Origin: Legionella_C sp963803545
GTDB lineage: Bacteria > Pseudomonadota > Gammaproteobacteria > Legionellales > Legionellaceae
Assembly: GCA_963803545.1 (NCBI GenBank)
Contig: CAWDMX010000001.1
Location: 756,300-820,299 of the forward strand
Length of the DNA: 64,000 nt
Direction: 5' to 3'
Part shown: positions 11,601 to 18,835 of the stretch, piece after piece
Layout of the letters: every line of letters starts with the position of its first letter
Position numbering within the stretch: position 1 is the stretch's first letter
Translations under genes and position numbers: made by a program
The notes under the pieces: model-generated
Seen by the model: the letters and a program-made list of their open reading frames with translations, nothing else
What the model was told of the DNA's origin: nothing
Databases searched by the model: none

Positions 11601-14600
11601 CCGACCTTTAGTTTTGAAACATCCTCTAATGTTGCGGCTGGTTCTACGACGAATTATGGCCGGGAGTGCGCTATTACGGTTTATGCGGCGGACATAACCC
11701 TCAATCAACGGTGGAGTTCAGAGCACGCGCTTGATTTGAGAGCCGTATCCGGTAGTGCGCGGTTAAAGGGTATTCAAAGTCCGGGTTTAACCGTTGTTGC
11801 AAAAAAAGCTATTAAAGGGGTCTCCGGCTTTTTTAACGTGGGTAATAACACACTCCTGTTTTACTCGGAAGACGGTTTGATGGATTTAAGAAACGCTCAC
11901 TTTATGGGCCGTGATATTCTTCTTTCAGCACAAGGTGCGGTGTGGGCGCAAGGAATTCGTATCAATGACGGTCAACATTATTATTCTAGATCTATAAAGT
12001 CAGTACCGGTCGCTCCTAATCACGTTCGTCTAGAAAGTCGAGGCAATTCGGTTTATCTAAAAGCCGTTCCTTACGATTGGCAACAAAATGGCAAATCCGT
12101 CGATTATCATGTGTCTATCGTACGCGGTGGTGCCGGCGATGGGTACGGTGGCGTTGGTGTTTGTATTTTGGCTCAGGAAAACATTGAAGGCCAAGGCGTC
12201 ACTGTCTCAGCAATAGGACGCAATGTTATAGCGGCTGAGTTAGGGAGTGTAAATTTAGACGCATTAGCAGGCTGCCGCACGGTATCGCATGGCAATTGGT
12301 TCTGGGAAAAAAAGGATAGCATTGCCGAGGCGACACTAACTAAAATAGTTTCTAGCGCCGGGGATAATGCGGTTCAAGCCGGCGGCACGCTATTGCATCA
12401 AGGCGCCGAATTTGTCGTGAGCGCTGACAATCAAACCTATATGGACGTCTGCGGTGAGATATGCGGCGGTAGTTTGGTAATGCGAGAGCAAAAAAGAGGG
12501 GGGTTTTTAAACAAGTCCAAAACCACCACCGATGTTAGCGTGCCCACAAAGTTTCGCGGTTCCGTGCATCAAAAATCGGGGAGCCGTATTACGAGCAATG
12601 GCCTTATAATTGATGCGCCGAATGGGTTTGCAACATTTCAAGCACCTAGTGGAGTTTATTTAGGCGCAAAAGTCATTCATACGGATTCAGAGCGTTATCA
12701 ATTGGAGTTTTCTTTGCGCGTTTTAGGGGTCGAAGTTTTTAATTCCGCCTCAACGAGCGCAAAAGAGGCTTTTCGAGCAATGCTTAATAACGATCCGTTG
12801 GTTGCAAAATTACTAGCAAGCTTTGATTGCAAAAGCCGGGAAGACTTGGCTGCATCGCTTTGGAACTTAGGCATACAAAGCTACAACGACTTAGTAGAGT
12901 TTTCACGGTTTTGTGCAGCAGAGGAGGGGGGTGTGCAGAGCTATCTGGCTCGTTTAGGTATTTTGGATGGCAAAGGACGGGTCAATCCTACAGTTAGTTT
13001 AAGTATGCGTTACAGCTGTATTCGTGAAAAAATTGCCCAGCTCGATGAGTCGAGTATTCGTGTTGGCTTGCTTGTTTGCGATGCTAGCACGAACAGCGGG
13101 GATCGTCGTGCGTGGGGCGACGTTGTCTTAGGCAATGGGCTTGCTGTTGGTGCAGGTAGAATTAATATTCATGCGAAAGCGTTTAGGCAACAGGGCGTTG
13201 TTTTACCGTACAGTAAAACAACGGATGGGCTGACCGGCTCTCTGTCCGCACCTCTGCTTACGCCGCAAGCACTTGCTGCGGGAATTGGATGCACTCAGAG
13301 CACGACCCAGGCCGCTCACGCTCGTAATCAAACCCTGACTACAGGACAGCTTGTACTAAACGCAGAAGAGTGGACGCTTGATGGAGCCAATCTTATGGCG
13401 GGTCGGCTAACGTTGATTAACCCCTTAAAAAAATTATTCATTACAACCCACGCGGACAAGCTGTCCGTGCGTGGTGGAAATTTTTATATTGCTACAGACC
13501 TTAATGTTAATGCAGCCTCTTCGGATGCAGACAGTTATACAGTCACGCAACAGGCGGGTATTTACATTCACGAGCACGCACAAGGGTTTATTGCTGAACA
13601 GGCGAGGCTTCATGGTGGCTTTATTCACTTCAAAGGCGGCAATCAATTGAGCTGCGATAGGATAAGCGAAGACGCTATTTACGAGCGTAATAACGCTAGG
13701 GAACTGCGTGTTTCAGCAAGCCTTCCCTTTGGAACCCGTTCGCACACTCAGGAGGCGCCACACACCGCGGACAGACCACCGCAGCAGAAAAAACCCATAA
13801 CAACAGGGCTTGGTGTAGGTGGAGAGTATAAGCGCTATCAAGGTTCTATAAGTAGTGAGGTAGCCGCGCGTGTTGAGGCGCCAAGACAAACCCCAAGAGC
13901 CGTACATTACCGGCGTCAATTGGAGATAAGTAAGCTTGATGTTCCAACCGAATTAAACACCATCAAAGAAGCCAACCAAGACATTAATACCTTGTTAAGA
14001 CACTTTAGAATCCAGGCCAAGGTGCTGCCTGAGATTGCTAAGAAAGAACAGGCTAAGGTAATAGTCGCCCTGAAGGCTATTTTTTCTTTCTTGAGAGACT
14101 CGGCGGCTACTCTAGGCGCCTACCATCCTGACAATGAGCATTGTTTTGAAGACAGCCCGCCTTCACAAAACCCTTACCTACAAAATAGGCGACAGTGGCC
14201 GCGCAACACTCAGTTGACGACCGCAATACATGATTATTTGGCGGCAATATTCCAAAAATCGGATGATTTTACAGTACGGGCATTACAAAAAGAGTTTTTT
14301 AGTGACTCAGCACTAATACAAGGCGTTGGCAATTCTCTCAGGAAGCTGTGTTTGTTTGTGTACGGATGCACGCGTACGGTTACCTTAAGTCTAAGCGACA
14401 CCATTGCCTTGATTAACGACGAATTGCAAGGAACGCTTATACCACAAGAGAGAACCTTAGGCGCCGCGTGGAAGCCTACGGGCAATATAGCAATTGCTAT
14501 TCTTGAAGGCTTGCTAACGCTCGCTTCCAAGGGGGTTAAAGTACTTCACTTGGCGGCAGTTGCAGAGGCTAAAAATGAGCTGGATTTACGGGGTTTGGAT

Positions 14601-16055
14601 ACCTTTGAACTTGAGGCGCTTGATGAAGCGCTGAGGACGGCTCTGAATCGCGACCTTGGGCTGGATTATTTTAGAGGGTTATCCCTCCATGATAGGGGCG
14701 CAATTGTAGTAGAGATTCTTAGTGACTTATTAATACCTTTCGTTATTGGTAAGCTTGGGAAAGCCAGTCTAAACTACAAACGTTTTGGGCAGTTTAAAGC
14801 ACCAAAAGCTTTTATACCGACGACACTTGTTGATTGTGAAATGGGTGCTGGTGCGGCGAATATTGACGCTGCATTTATTCGCAATATATTCAACTACAGT
14901 CGCTCTGAGGGCACGAAACTTTCAAAAATTGAATGGAAAAAAAGTCTTTATCAAAACTCCGAGTTTATTATTTCTAAAGGAGTGCATTGTCTACATCCTG
15001 AGCTTGGTGAGGTTTTTTTCTTTAAGTACGTTGTCGATAAAAAAGCAACCGTAAAATTTAGCACGGGGTACTATGGGAACAATGTGAAGGCTCATATCAA
15101 ACATCCCTCTCTGATTGATGGCAAAAATGCTGTAGCCGCAGGAGAGATTACGGTCTACTTGGATGCATTGGGAAAAGCGGTGATAAAAGAAGTGGATTTT
15201 TTCTCAGGTCATTATCTTCCTTTTGGGGTAGAGGCGAGGCTGGTTAGACATGCTTTTAAAAAGGCCGGTTTTCCCGAGGAGTTTATGGTTCGTGACTTTC
15301 AAAATTCCCGTGCTCTAGATTGCCGCTCTATACAGCCAAAACTGATTGCCCAATCCGATGCGACGGCGATAGGGGTTGGTGCTTTATTAAAAAACCCTCT
15401 TAGTTTTTTCTCAAGCAAGCAAAGGGAGCAACAAGAGCCTCCTCAAAAGGTTCACTCCGAAGCCGTCAGCGGTTCGGCTTTTATAAAAAAAACTCCCGGT
15501 TTGTTTTTGTCCGACGGCCGCCGCGCTCCCCGTCTTCAAGTTGAGACGGGGCGTGATACAGCGCAGCGTTATGGCTATGAGCCGGAAGAAACGTGTGGTG
15601 ATGGCAACTGTTTTTACTATGCGCTCGCACGGTTATTGGCGCGAGAAAATATGCAGTACACCGCTCAAGATCTGCGGGAGCTTGCGGTTAAACATATTGA
15701 AAGCAATGCCGATTTCTACGCACCCCAATTGGGTGGCGACGCTCGCCTTCGATCTTTTTTGGAAGAACACCGTAGGAACTTCACCCACGCGGATGAAACA
15801 ATTCGTCTTGCGTTAGCACGTGAGTTGAATATAGATATTGTCGTTTTAAGCGATCAAGGCAACCGTGTTGTTTGCAACAGACAGGCGGAACCCGTGGCAA
15901 CCATCGGGTTGCTGCATGTCAATGGCAATCATTTTGAGTCCCTAGCGCGCGCAAAAAAACCGCCATCGAACAAGCGGTTAGCGGATTTAATCAAAGGCCA
16001 TTCGATTGATGAGGAGTGTGCGTTTGTAAGTAGAGCGCTGCTGTTTTTACCCTGA
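5679..16055 (+). CDS. Giant ankyrin/LRR/FHA-like beta-helix protein with C-terminal OTU cysteine protease
   Basis: Uninterrupted 3458-residue frame; ATG 5679 has TAAGG upstream. Residues 1-170 have ankyrin-like helix pairs (MNAIIHNNLSLVNELIECG). Residues 205-360 are LRR-like (LPLKELVLEGF, LTHLSLVNC). Roughly 500-2650 is a very long beta-helix of degenerate repeats in the style of filamentous haemagglutinin (GxLxVxAxxIxIxG patterns), interrupted by a hydrophobic helical stretch near 1430-1500. A helical linker (2750-3040) and a domain with DFFSGHYLPFG (3080-3210), resembling polymorphic-toxin C-terminal domains, follow. The last 150 residues are an OTU fold: GDGNCFYYAL with Cys3311 as nucleophile and NGNHFES with His3418. 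OTU proteases cleave ubiquitin chains, so a role inside a eukaryotic host is likely. There is no signal peptide or TPS secretion domain, so export is unexplained. Confidence 0.85.
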   Translation: MKVVFANAHPSDNNANDCIKAIRHAIESNDLTGFTNGLSALQLTNPPVVLTPIETLAYALISKGRTEFFQALRASRIAINWSYAHPIRVANDQSATRSYLMNAIIHNNLSLVNELIECGVDVNRVSYGSKKVVSPLAFAYEQQYSAIFLSLAKAKGVLGLSEDSMALKVGVIAQDLQHNKRRCLDFQTVRLSDFDFELVVQSMMAYEGAEGLDLTLDSGMNLKKLRCLIAALESRKIPPNICRLRITWSSSCLPTVTIATEKLLQTVKKLPLKELVLEGFKTTPETIARIAEIVQCDGALLTHLSLVNCRVSDNYLMTLAAAVNRTKAPLKHLRVEGDKSSKQAYFALWHALKTNKALGADIRLTCAYEPTNDAVDCHQAKAQAYNTLLTARKRGTVKLKGALNNKYYQLLYSLQGSGLQTLFHSELGLCGLLYEDNSAVLLQIKPTKKAHKPVLVRLENTNKVLDYVFVESALQTTAITTVLPVAALIDINTNAFQILKDAGLEGLTLHFKGASLINKGRVRARAANLNTPSVTNRGTIFIDDVLDLRDAKTFLNDGSIEVGGTLHLSLATAFVNSKKSRLHGVQSVRIDSPTVKDYGQTVVALEYVINASQALIVAGKTHASGAQLRAREIDIQKTAVLATQSTLHLDGVIIRLNGTITQFSDGPLPAEYSGKKGVLLIQGQKVIVQEPASLCRQNDIIVEGHDVEIGDAVCVRTNQNALLTGVRLVDRSTTTVGLSYGVHAQQEVILQGNKRAILSFLSAQRVLIENACTLSIRSTLEIAAQDVVDIHGAIEQELGALPSGFENATGALVLTTNQATLNTNAFIKWQKNIAIKAQALVLLENSRVETASQLSIETAKLAVDGCLQAQTLHLKSPNFVNLSGSGYCSAENISVRASDIAIACTLRSASKLHLFAEKSLQLGSKIESPTALIVALDIKLSRSNASGDYYFIAATEDAFNRWKNSESNALNTLDFSGCFLLSGTSTVDGKLEVYAQTINFDRSATCEVTKSVALYSMGSVAIAGSLSTKEDLSLHFSGNAAIGITGTISAKTTLIKASKQASVKQSLQIADGDLHIFANTVVIAADLTVVNGSLIIHCPGAVTINQGCTVCAKNVTILTDDACVNRGIINASATTTIKARGLTLNMLAKITADSLVVYADALVLEEQAAIVVSGTSLQNSHAPAFNAAIKESIALKNSTRIIANNGSVAIAVGFYNHPSKESQADASVLKMEHDKDQVNTVFSVDIAGEITANNGRIVVNLRTETIRYYLDWVKNQALHSGNLSQLVIQTKGILRAHDGIQVQADDFYCSGLVESGGAVVAKLNRYFVMGMTSLNSVTEEIGSTIQADTTFISASFVFGLASNITGREMLQIQSLASILLSKLQGHRVQHLSMFDLCHGVQVPSLKHYKKLGAKGLQSAVKNIYQETTALEMAQAMISLMILVNPAFAGLQTAQSLFRLVSFCVRFKSVMSEINTLKERMDNNEAQFSDCIAVIVKGSQMVLQGGAYIYTSYKYNSPQTVIRNLMSEGYASHQAVSSFSLQHLRETLVQAPNTRAMKRWGNDVMQKMCSLDTALTTANSLNLMPHASNTSVYTSGVGYRASGVTATNSNYTGVPYAFLPLGATFAFSNTERYQAGRLHGLRLGFKNHVSSSGSLAMRGFQDSTAHSTIEIADTLHATNSTIENLERLRCGDLYVRAEKRAARVIVADNAQMQVGNIIVDGKGASLQTKKTKQMPAEKQMPASASESPTVVHEKPATKTTAPDRQSNQYARKIDAKDIAALSGGVIELSDAAIAFNNMTQDDGSSIRLSRSTLEGNTLAGGVNLTDIFARLITIADGAEADETKLRQQQCLTLTGYVQINTKEAFLRRRIRANGYAVINTDTLALSGAATVAVGARLVLNTEALDCHSPHVMGKGAVQLTANRGAFNGQWRAHEVELGGALIGGSPESVLAGATGYAGVQPSFFGNKSGKLTLNIPTFSFETSSNVAAGSTTNYGRECAITVYAADITLNQRWSSEHALDLRAVSGSARLKGIQSPGLTVVAKKAIKGVSGFFNVGNNTLLFYSEDGLMDLRNAHFMGRDILLSAQGAVWAQGIRINDGQHYYSRSIKSVPVAPNHVRLESRGNSVYLKAVPYDWQQNGKSVDYHVSIVRGGAGDGYGGVGVCILAQENIEGQGVTVSAIGRNVIAAELGSVNLDALAGCRTVSHGNWFWEKKDSIAEATLTKIVSSAGDNAVQAGGTLLHQGAEFVVSADNQTYMDVCGEICGGSLVMREQKRGGFLNKSKTTTDVSVPTKFRGSVHQKSGSRITSNGLIIDAPNGFATFQAPSGVYLGAKVIHTDSERYQLEFSLRVLGVEVFNSASTSAKEAFRAMLNNDPLVAKLLASFDCKSREDLAASLWNLGIQSYNDLVEFSRFCAAEEGGVQSYLARLGILDGKGRVNPTVSLSMRYSCIREKIAQLDESSIRVGLLVCDASTNSGDRRAWGDVVLGNGLAVGAGRINIHAKAFRQQGVVLPYSKTTDGLTGSLSAPLLTPQALAAGIGCTQSTTQAAHARNQTLTTGQLVLNAEEWTLDGANLMAGRLTLINPLKKLFITTHADKLSVRGGNFYIATDLNVNAASSDADSYTVTQQAGIYIHEHAQGFIAEQARLHGGFIHFKGGNQLSCDRISEDAIYERNNARELRVSASLPFGTRSHTQEAPHTADRPPQQKKPITTGLGVGGEYKRYQGSISSEVAARVEAPRQTPRAVHYRRQLEISKLDVPTELNTIKEANQDINTLLRHFRIQAKVLPEIAKKEQAKVIVALKAIFSFLRDSAATLGAYHPDNEHCFEDSPPSQNPYLQNRRQWPRNTQLTTAIHDYLAAIFQKSDDFTVRALQKEFFSDSALIQGVGNSLRKLCLFVYGCTRTVTLSLSDTIALINDELQGTLIPQERTLGAAWKPTGNIAIAILEGLLTLASKGVKVLHLAAVAEAKNELDLRGLDTFELEALDEALRTALNRDLGLDYFRGLSLHDRGAIVVEILSDLLIPFVIGKLGKASLNYKRFGQFKAPKAFIPTTLVDCEMGAGAANIDAAFIRNIFNYSRSEGTKLSKIEWKKSLYQNSEFIISKGVHCLHPELGEVFFFKYVVDKKATVKFSTGYYGNNVKAHIKHPSLIDGKNAVAAGEITVYLDALGKAVIKEVDFFSGHYLPFGVEARLVRHAFKKAGFPEEFMVRDFQNSRALDCRSIQPKLIAQSDATAIGVGALLKNPLSFFSSKQREQQEPPQKVHSEAVSGSAFIKKTPGLFLSDGRRAPRLQVETGRDTAQRYGYEPEETCGDGNCFYYALARLLARENMQYTAQDLRELAVKHIESNADFYAPQLGGDARLRSFLEEHRRNFTHADETIRLALARELNIDIVVLSDQGNRVVCNRQAEPVATIGLLHVNGNHFESLARAKKPPSNKRLADLIKGHSIDEECAFVSRALLFLP

Positions 16056-16093
16056 AAAAAAGACGCGGAGCTGTCTCGAGGAATGGGTTAATA

Positions 16094-16384
16094 ACGCGGT
16101 ACGAACCTTTCGCGTACCAAGGTAGGGCGTGAAAACCTTGGAAAGGCGCCGCCAGGTATAAGGAATGGTCGTTGGCTCGCTTTAGGCCAAAAATTCACGT
16201 CCTACGCTGATGGATATTTTTTTTTGCAACGCGCCTTTTTCAAGGCTTTGTTTGAAAAACGCGGCTCAATCCGTGGCGATGAATCGCTGTTTGACGAGGA
16301 TTGGGTGCGGCAGAGTCAACACAACTCTGCCTTTCAAGCGGTTTTGTCCGTATACAGCGTGCTGTTAATCGCAATAAGACACTG
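16094..16384 (+). other. Open frame without start, protein-like remnant
   Basis: After the stop of the giant gene, a frame open from TAA 16091-16093 to TGA 16382-16384 reads as about 96 protein-like codons (for example GRWLALGQKFTSYADGYFF, LFEKRGSIRGDESLFDEDW). It lacks a start codon with a ribosome binding site and overlaps the 3' end of the gene on the opposite strand. It may be the tail of a lost gene or chance. No family was recognised. Confidence 0.2.
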
Positions 16385-16982
16385 AAACGGGAATAGTCCA
16401 CGTTAAGGTGTTGGCTGTATCTGTTAACGTACACACCACAAATGTGCTGTTCAATCCTGCTGAAAATCCTGAGTCTGTGGTTGTCTGGGCTGTCGGGTCA
16501 ATAGTTGTCAACACATCCGTAGCAAGCGTTGTCGTTGGAGCCGTTAACGCCCCTGGAGCCGCATAGGTAATGGGGTAAGTACTAACCGTTGATGCACCGC
16601 TTCTGGAACGATACAGCTTAACCGTTGCCGTAGTAGGATTTGCGCACGCCAGGGTGTAGGATGCTGGATTTGCGGCGTTAGTTACTTGGGAGGTTATAGA
16701 AATAGTATCGCTGCGCAATGTAAAGCTTGCCGTGCCTCGAGGGTCATCCGGCGTTAGATTACAGGTTCTTGTTGCTATAATTTGAACGGGGCTGTATTCA
16801 AGCACATCACCCGGTACCGGCGCAAAACTTTGGGCAATAAGACTTTTAACGTCTGCAATACTGGCCGGGCGGCAATTATTGGACTTGCAATTTACCGCGG
16901 CCTGCGCTACACCTGCAATAAAGCCGCAACAGGCTACCGCTGTAACGAGGTATTTTTTTCCTAAGCTATTTTTTTTATACAT
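16365..16982 (-). CDS. Exported protein with APVPGD motif, function unknown
   Basis: About 205 residues. ATG 16982 is chosen because AAAGGAA precedes it and the product begins with a good signal peptide (MYKKNSLGKKYLVTAVACCGF, cleavage after AQA). The mature N-terminus has a CxxxxC pair, then IADVKSLIAQSFAPVPGD, and a Thr/Ser/Ala-rich beta-type body with late Cys residues (NLTPDD, VVCTLTD, terminal YCD). The divergent neighbour at 17292 repeats the same Cys-Cys, DIK, SF and APVPGD elements, so the two are related. Probably periplasmic or secreted; function not recognised. Confidence 0.65.
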   Translation of the reverse strand: MYKKNSLGKKYLVTAVACCGFIAGVAQAAVNCKSNNCRPASIADVKSLIAQSFAPVPGDVLEYSPVQIIATRTCNLTPDDPRGTASFTLRSDTISITSQVTNAANPASYTLACANPTTATVKLYRSRSGASTVSTYPITYAAPGALTAPTTTLATDVLTTIDPTAQTTTDSGFSAGLNSTFVVCTLTDTANTLTWTIPVSVSYCD

Positions 16983-17291
16983 CTTAATGATTCCTTTTAT
17001 TAGATAAGTTACGCGCCGTATAATAATTATCGATATATCGCTGGATGTCAAACTAGAGATTTTTGTAATTTAATTGGTTAAGCTTACTGGAATGCTTTTT
17101 GGCCGATGGGCTGGTTAGCGGGGCGCGTTGTCAATGGGAGGGGGCGAATGAGCCGCGAAGCTTTATGAAAACGTAGTACGCTGTACTCTTACAATGGATT
17201 CAAAAAAACGAAAACGACGGATAAAACTGGTGCACGAGGCAGGAATGAGTGCGCAAAGACTAAACGACACTGTTTACAAAAGGAGTGAGCG

Positions 17292-17765
17292 ATGAGAGTT
17301 ATTATCCTATTAATAGGCATAGGGGTAGCAAGCTTTAGTTGGGCCGCCAAGCACACCGAGCTTTGCGCCCAGGATTGCATTGAGGATATTAAGCGTCAGG
17401 TATTGAATTCGTTCGACCGTGATAGCCGAAAATTCTGGGCGCCGGTCCCAGGTGACATTGCTGCCACAGCCAAAGTCTTAGGCGACGGGCCGCTTCCGGC
17501 TATTACTTTTTTTGGAACCGGAATTTCCTCAATAACTAGAATTTCTACGGGCATCTATTTAGTCGTTTTAGACCAGCCATTGCTGAACGACAATTACACT
17601 ATCCAGCTTACTTTAGCTCGAAACGCAGGCGACGATGATTACTCTATTTTCTACGACAACCAATTGTTGGGCTCCTTTCAAGTCTCTATTTTTGAACAAG
17701 ATAATGGGACTACTGCTGGGGTTCCCATTGATTCGGAGTTTATGTTAACGGTAATAGCTGTGTAA
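17292..17765 (+). CDS. Small exported protein sharing the APVPGD motif with its divergent neighbour
   Basis: 157 residues with AAAAGGAGTGAGCG ahead of ATG 17292, a textbook ribosome binding site. A short signal peptide (MRVIILLIGIGVASFSWAA) precedes CAQDCIEDIKRQVLNSF and, after a small insertion, FWAPVPGDI. This N-terminal block matches that of the protein encoded divergently from 16982. The remaining 100 residues are beta-rich and lack cysteines, unlike the neighbour. A strong hairpin terminator follows. Function unknown; a shared partner or receptor binding by the conserved N-terminus is only an inference. Confidence 0.7.
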   Translation: MRVIILLIGIGVASFSWAAKHTELCAQDCIEDIKRQVLNSFDRDSRKFWAPVPGDIAATAKVLGDGPLPAITFFGTGISSITRISTGIYLVVLDQPLLNDNYTIQLTLARNAGDDDYSIFYDNQLLGSFQVSIFEQDNGTTAGVPIDSEFMLTVIAV

Positions 17766-17770
17766 CAATC

Positions 17771-17819
17771 GAGGGGTAATAACGGTTATTGCCCCCCTCT
17801 TGGGGCTGCGGTTTTTTTT
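17771..17819 (+). terminator. Rho-independent terminator with two alternative stems
   Basis: A long stem (GAGGGGTAATAAC pairing with GTTATTGCCCCCTC) overlaps a second possible stem (GCCCC / GGGGC, 17791-17806) that sits five bases before an eight-T run. It ends the small exported-protein gene. The two stems share the C-run and cannot form together. Confidence 0.75.
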
Positions 17820-17908
17820 AAAAAAAACTGTAAACTTATTAGAAAAGTTCTGGACTCTTACGCCTTTTTCGGTAGTATGGTGGTTAAATTTAATAACCGA
17901 CTCTATTC

Positions 17909-18523
17909 TTGAATACTCCTGTTTTTTTAAAAAAAGCGTTTTTAGGGACACTGCTTATCTGTAGTAGTGCAGCACCCGCAAGTGCTGCCACGCTTTCTTT
18001 GGGTGTTGGTTACGAGCATTTTAACGGCTTCCAGGAGCAACAGGGACAAAACAGCGTACTAGCCCGAGCGGCCGTCGGTCGCTATTTTGGTAACCCCGCA
18101 TCGGGGCTTTTTGGGTTGGAGCTGGCGGCTCTCACCGGTTACACCGGATTGCTAGAACTAAGCGAGGCAATGCAAGATGCGATAGGGGGGCCGTCTGTTG
18201 TGGCAAGTTCTAGCCCACGACTGGAGCTTTTAGCAAGCCTCCAGTCCCGGCCTATCGTAAAAGATTATTCGTTGATTACTCGATTTGGCGTTAATGCAAG
18301 CGTGTTGAATTTTCAACGCTGCGATATTGATAACGCCTTGGCCGTTAATTTAATAGGGAATATAGGGGTGGTAAAAGAGCTGAGCACGCGTTCAAAAGTA
18401 CTGTTTACAGTCGGAGGTTCCTACCCCACAACACGAGTGAGTTTGGATAAAGAAAAGAAGCTTAGTATCAAAACGCCTTACCCAGCTGTGAACGTTACGC
18501 TTACCTGGCAGACCACCCTGTAG
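17909..18523 (+). CDS. Predicted outer-membrane beta-barrel protein
   Basis: 204 residues with a signal peptide (LKKAFLGTLLICSSAAPASA) and a mature part of alternating hydrophobic strands (LSLGVGYEHF, ARAAVGRYFG, NVTLTWQTTL), typical of small 8-stranded OmpA-like or OmpW-like barrels. The only in-frame start that keeps the signal peptide is TTG at 17909, because an in-frame TAA lies at 17894. No strong ribosome binding site is visible, so expression may be low or regulated. There is no OmpA C-terminal peptidoglycan-binding domain. Role unknown. Confidence 0.6.
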   Translation: MNTPVFLKKAFLGTLLICSSAAPASAATLSLGVGYEHFNGFQEQQGQNSVLARAAVGRYFGNPASGLFGLELAALTGYTGLLELSEAMQDAIGGPSVVASSSPRLELLASLQSRPIVKDYSLITRFGVNASVLNFQRCDIDNALAVNLIGNIGVVKELSTRSKVLFTVGGSYPTTRVSLDKEKKLSIKTPYPAVNVTLTWQTTL

Positions 18524-18772
18524 AGCGCGACGCTCGTAGTGGGGGACTTACAAGGAGCAAAGGATACTTTTTCCTTAAGCGCTAAAGGCGCTGTTCACAC
18601 ATTCGCAGCAGCTCAATCAATCACAGCCCGAATTGTTGAGCAACCAGTGGCGGGTGAATTGGCTTCAGAGTTGAAAAATCCACTTTTACAGTCTAAGCCA
18701 ACAAGAAACGGACGCGCGTCATAATACATGCAGCCAAAGACCAGCCAATGAGACGCCTAATAAAATCCCCCT

Positions 18773-18805
18773 CTTAATATAAGCTTAATAAAAAAATGCT
18801 ATGCT
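18773..18805 (+). promoter_or_regulatory. PmrA-like box with -10 element
   Basis: Two CTTAAT hexamers (18773-18778 and 18784-18789) lie 11 bp apart on the same face of the helix, the arrangement of PmrA response-regulator sites (CTTAAT-N5-CTTAAT). A TATGCT -10-like hexamer follows at 18800-18805, about 30 bp before the ATG at 18836. In Legionella and Coxiella, PmrA activates type IVB effector genes. Binding here is an inference. Confidence 0.45.
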
Positions 18806-18835
18806 TGTTCCTAAATATAGTTAATGGGGGTTTTA

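Noticed and set aside
7180..13650. Giant gene as a normal two-partner-secretion adhesin
   Set aside because: The N-terminus lacks a signal peptide and TPS domain, and there is no TpsB-type transporter gene nearby.
18539..18724. 61-codon ORF after the outer-membrane protein
   Set aside because: No good start or ribosome binding site and no family resemblance; could be a remnant but cannot be supported.
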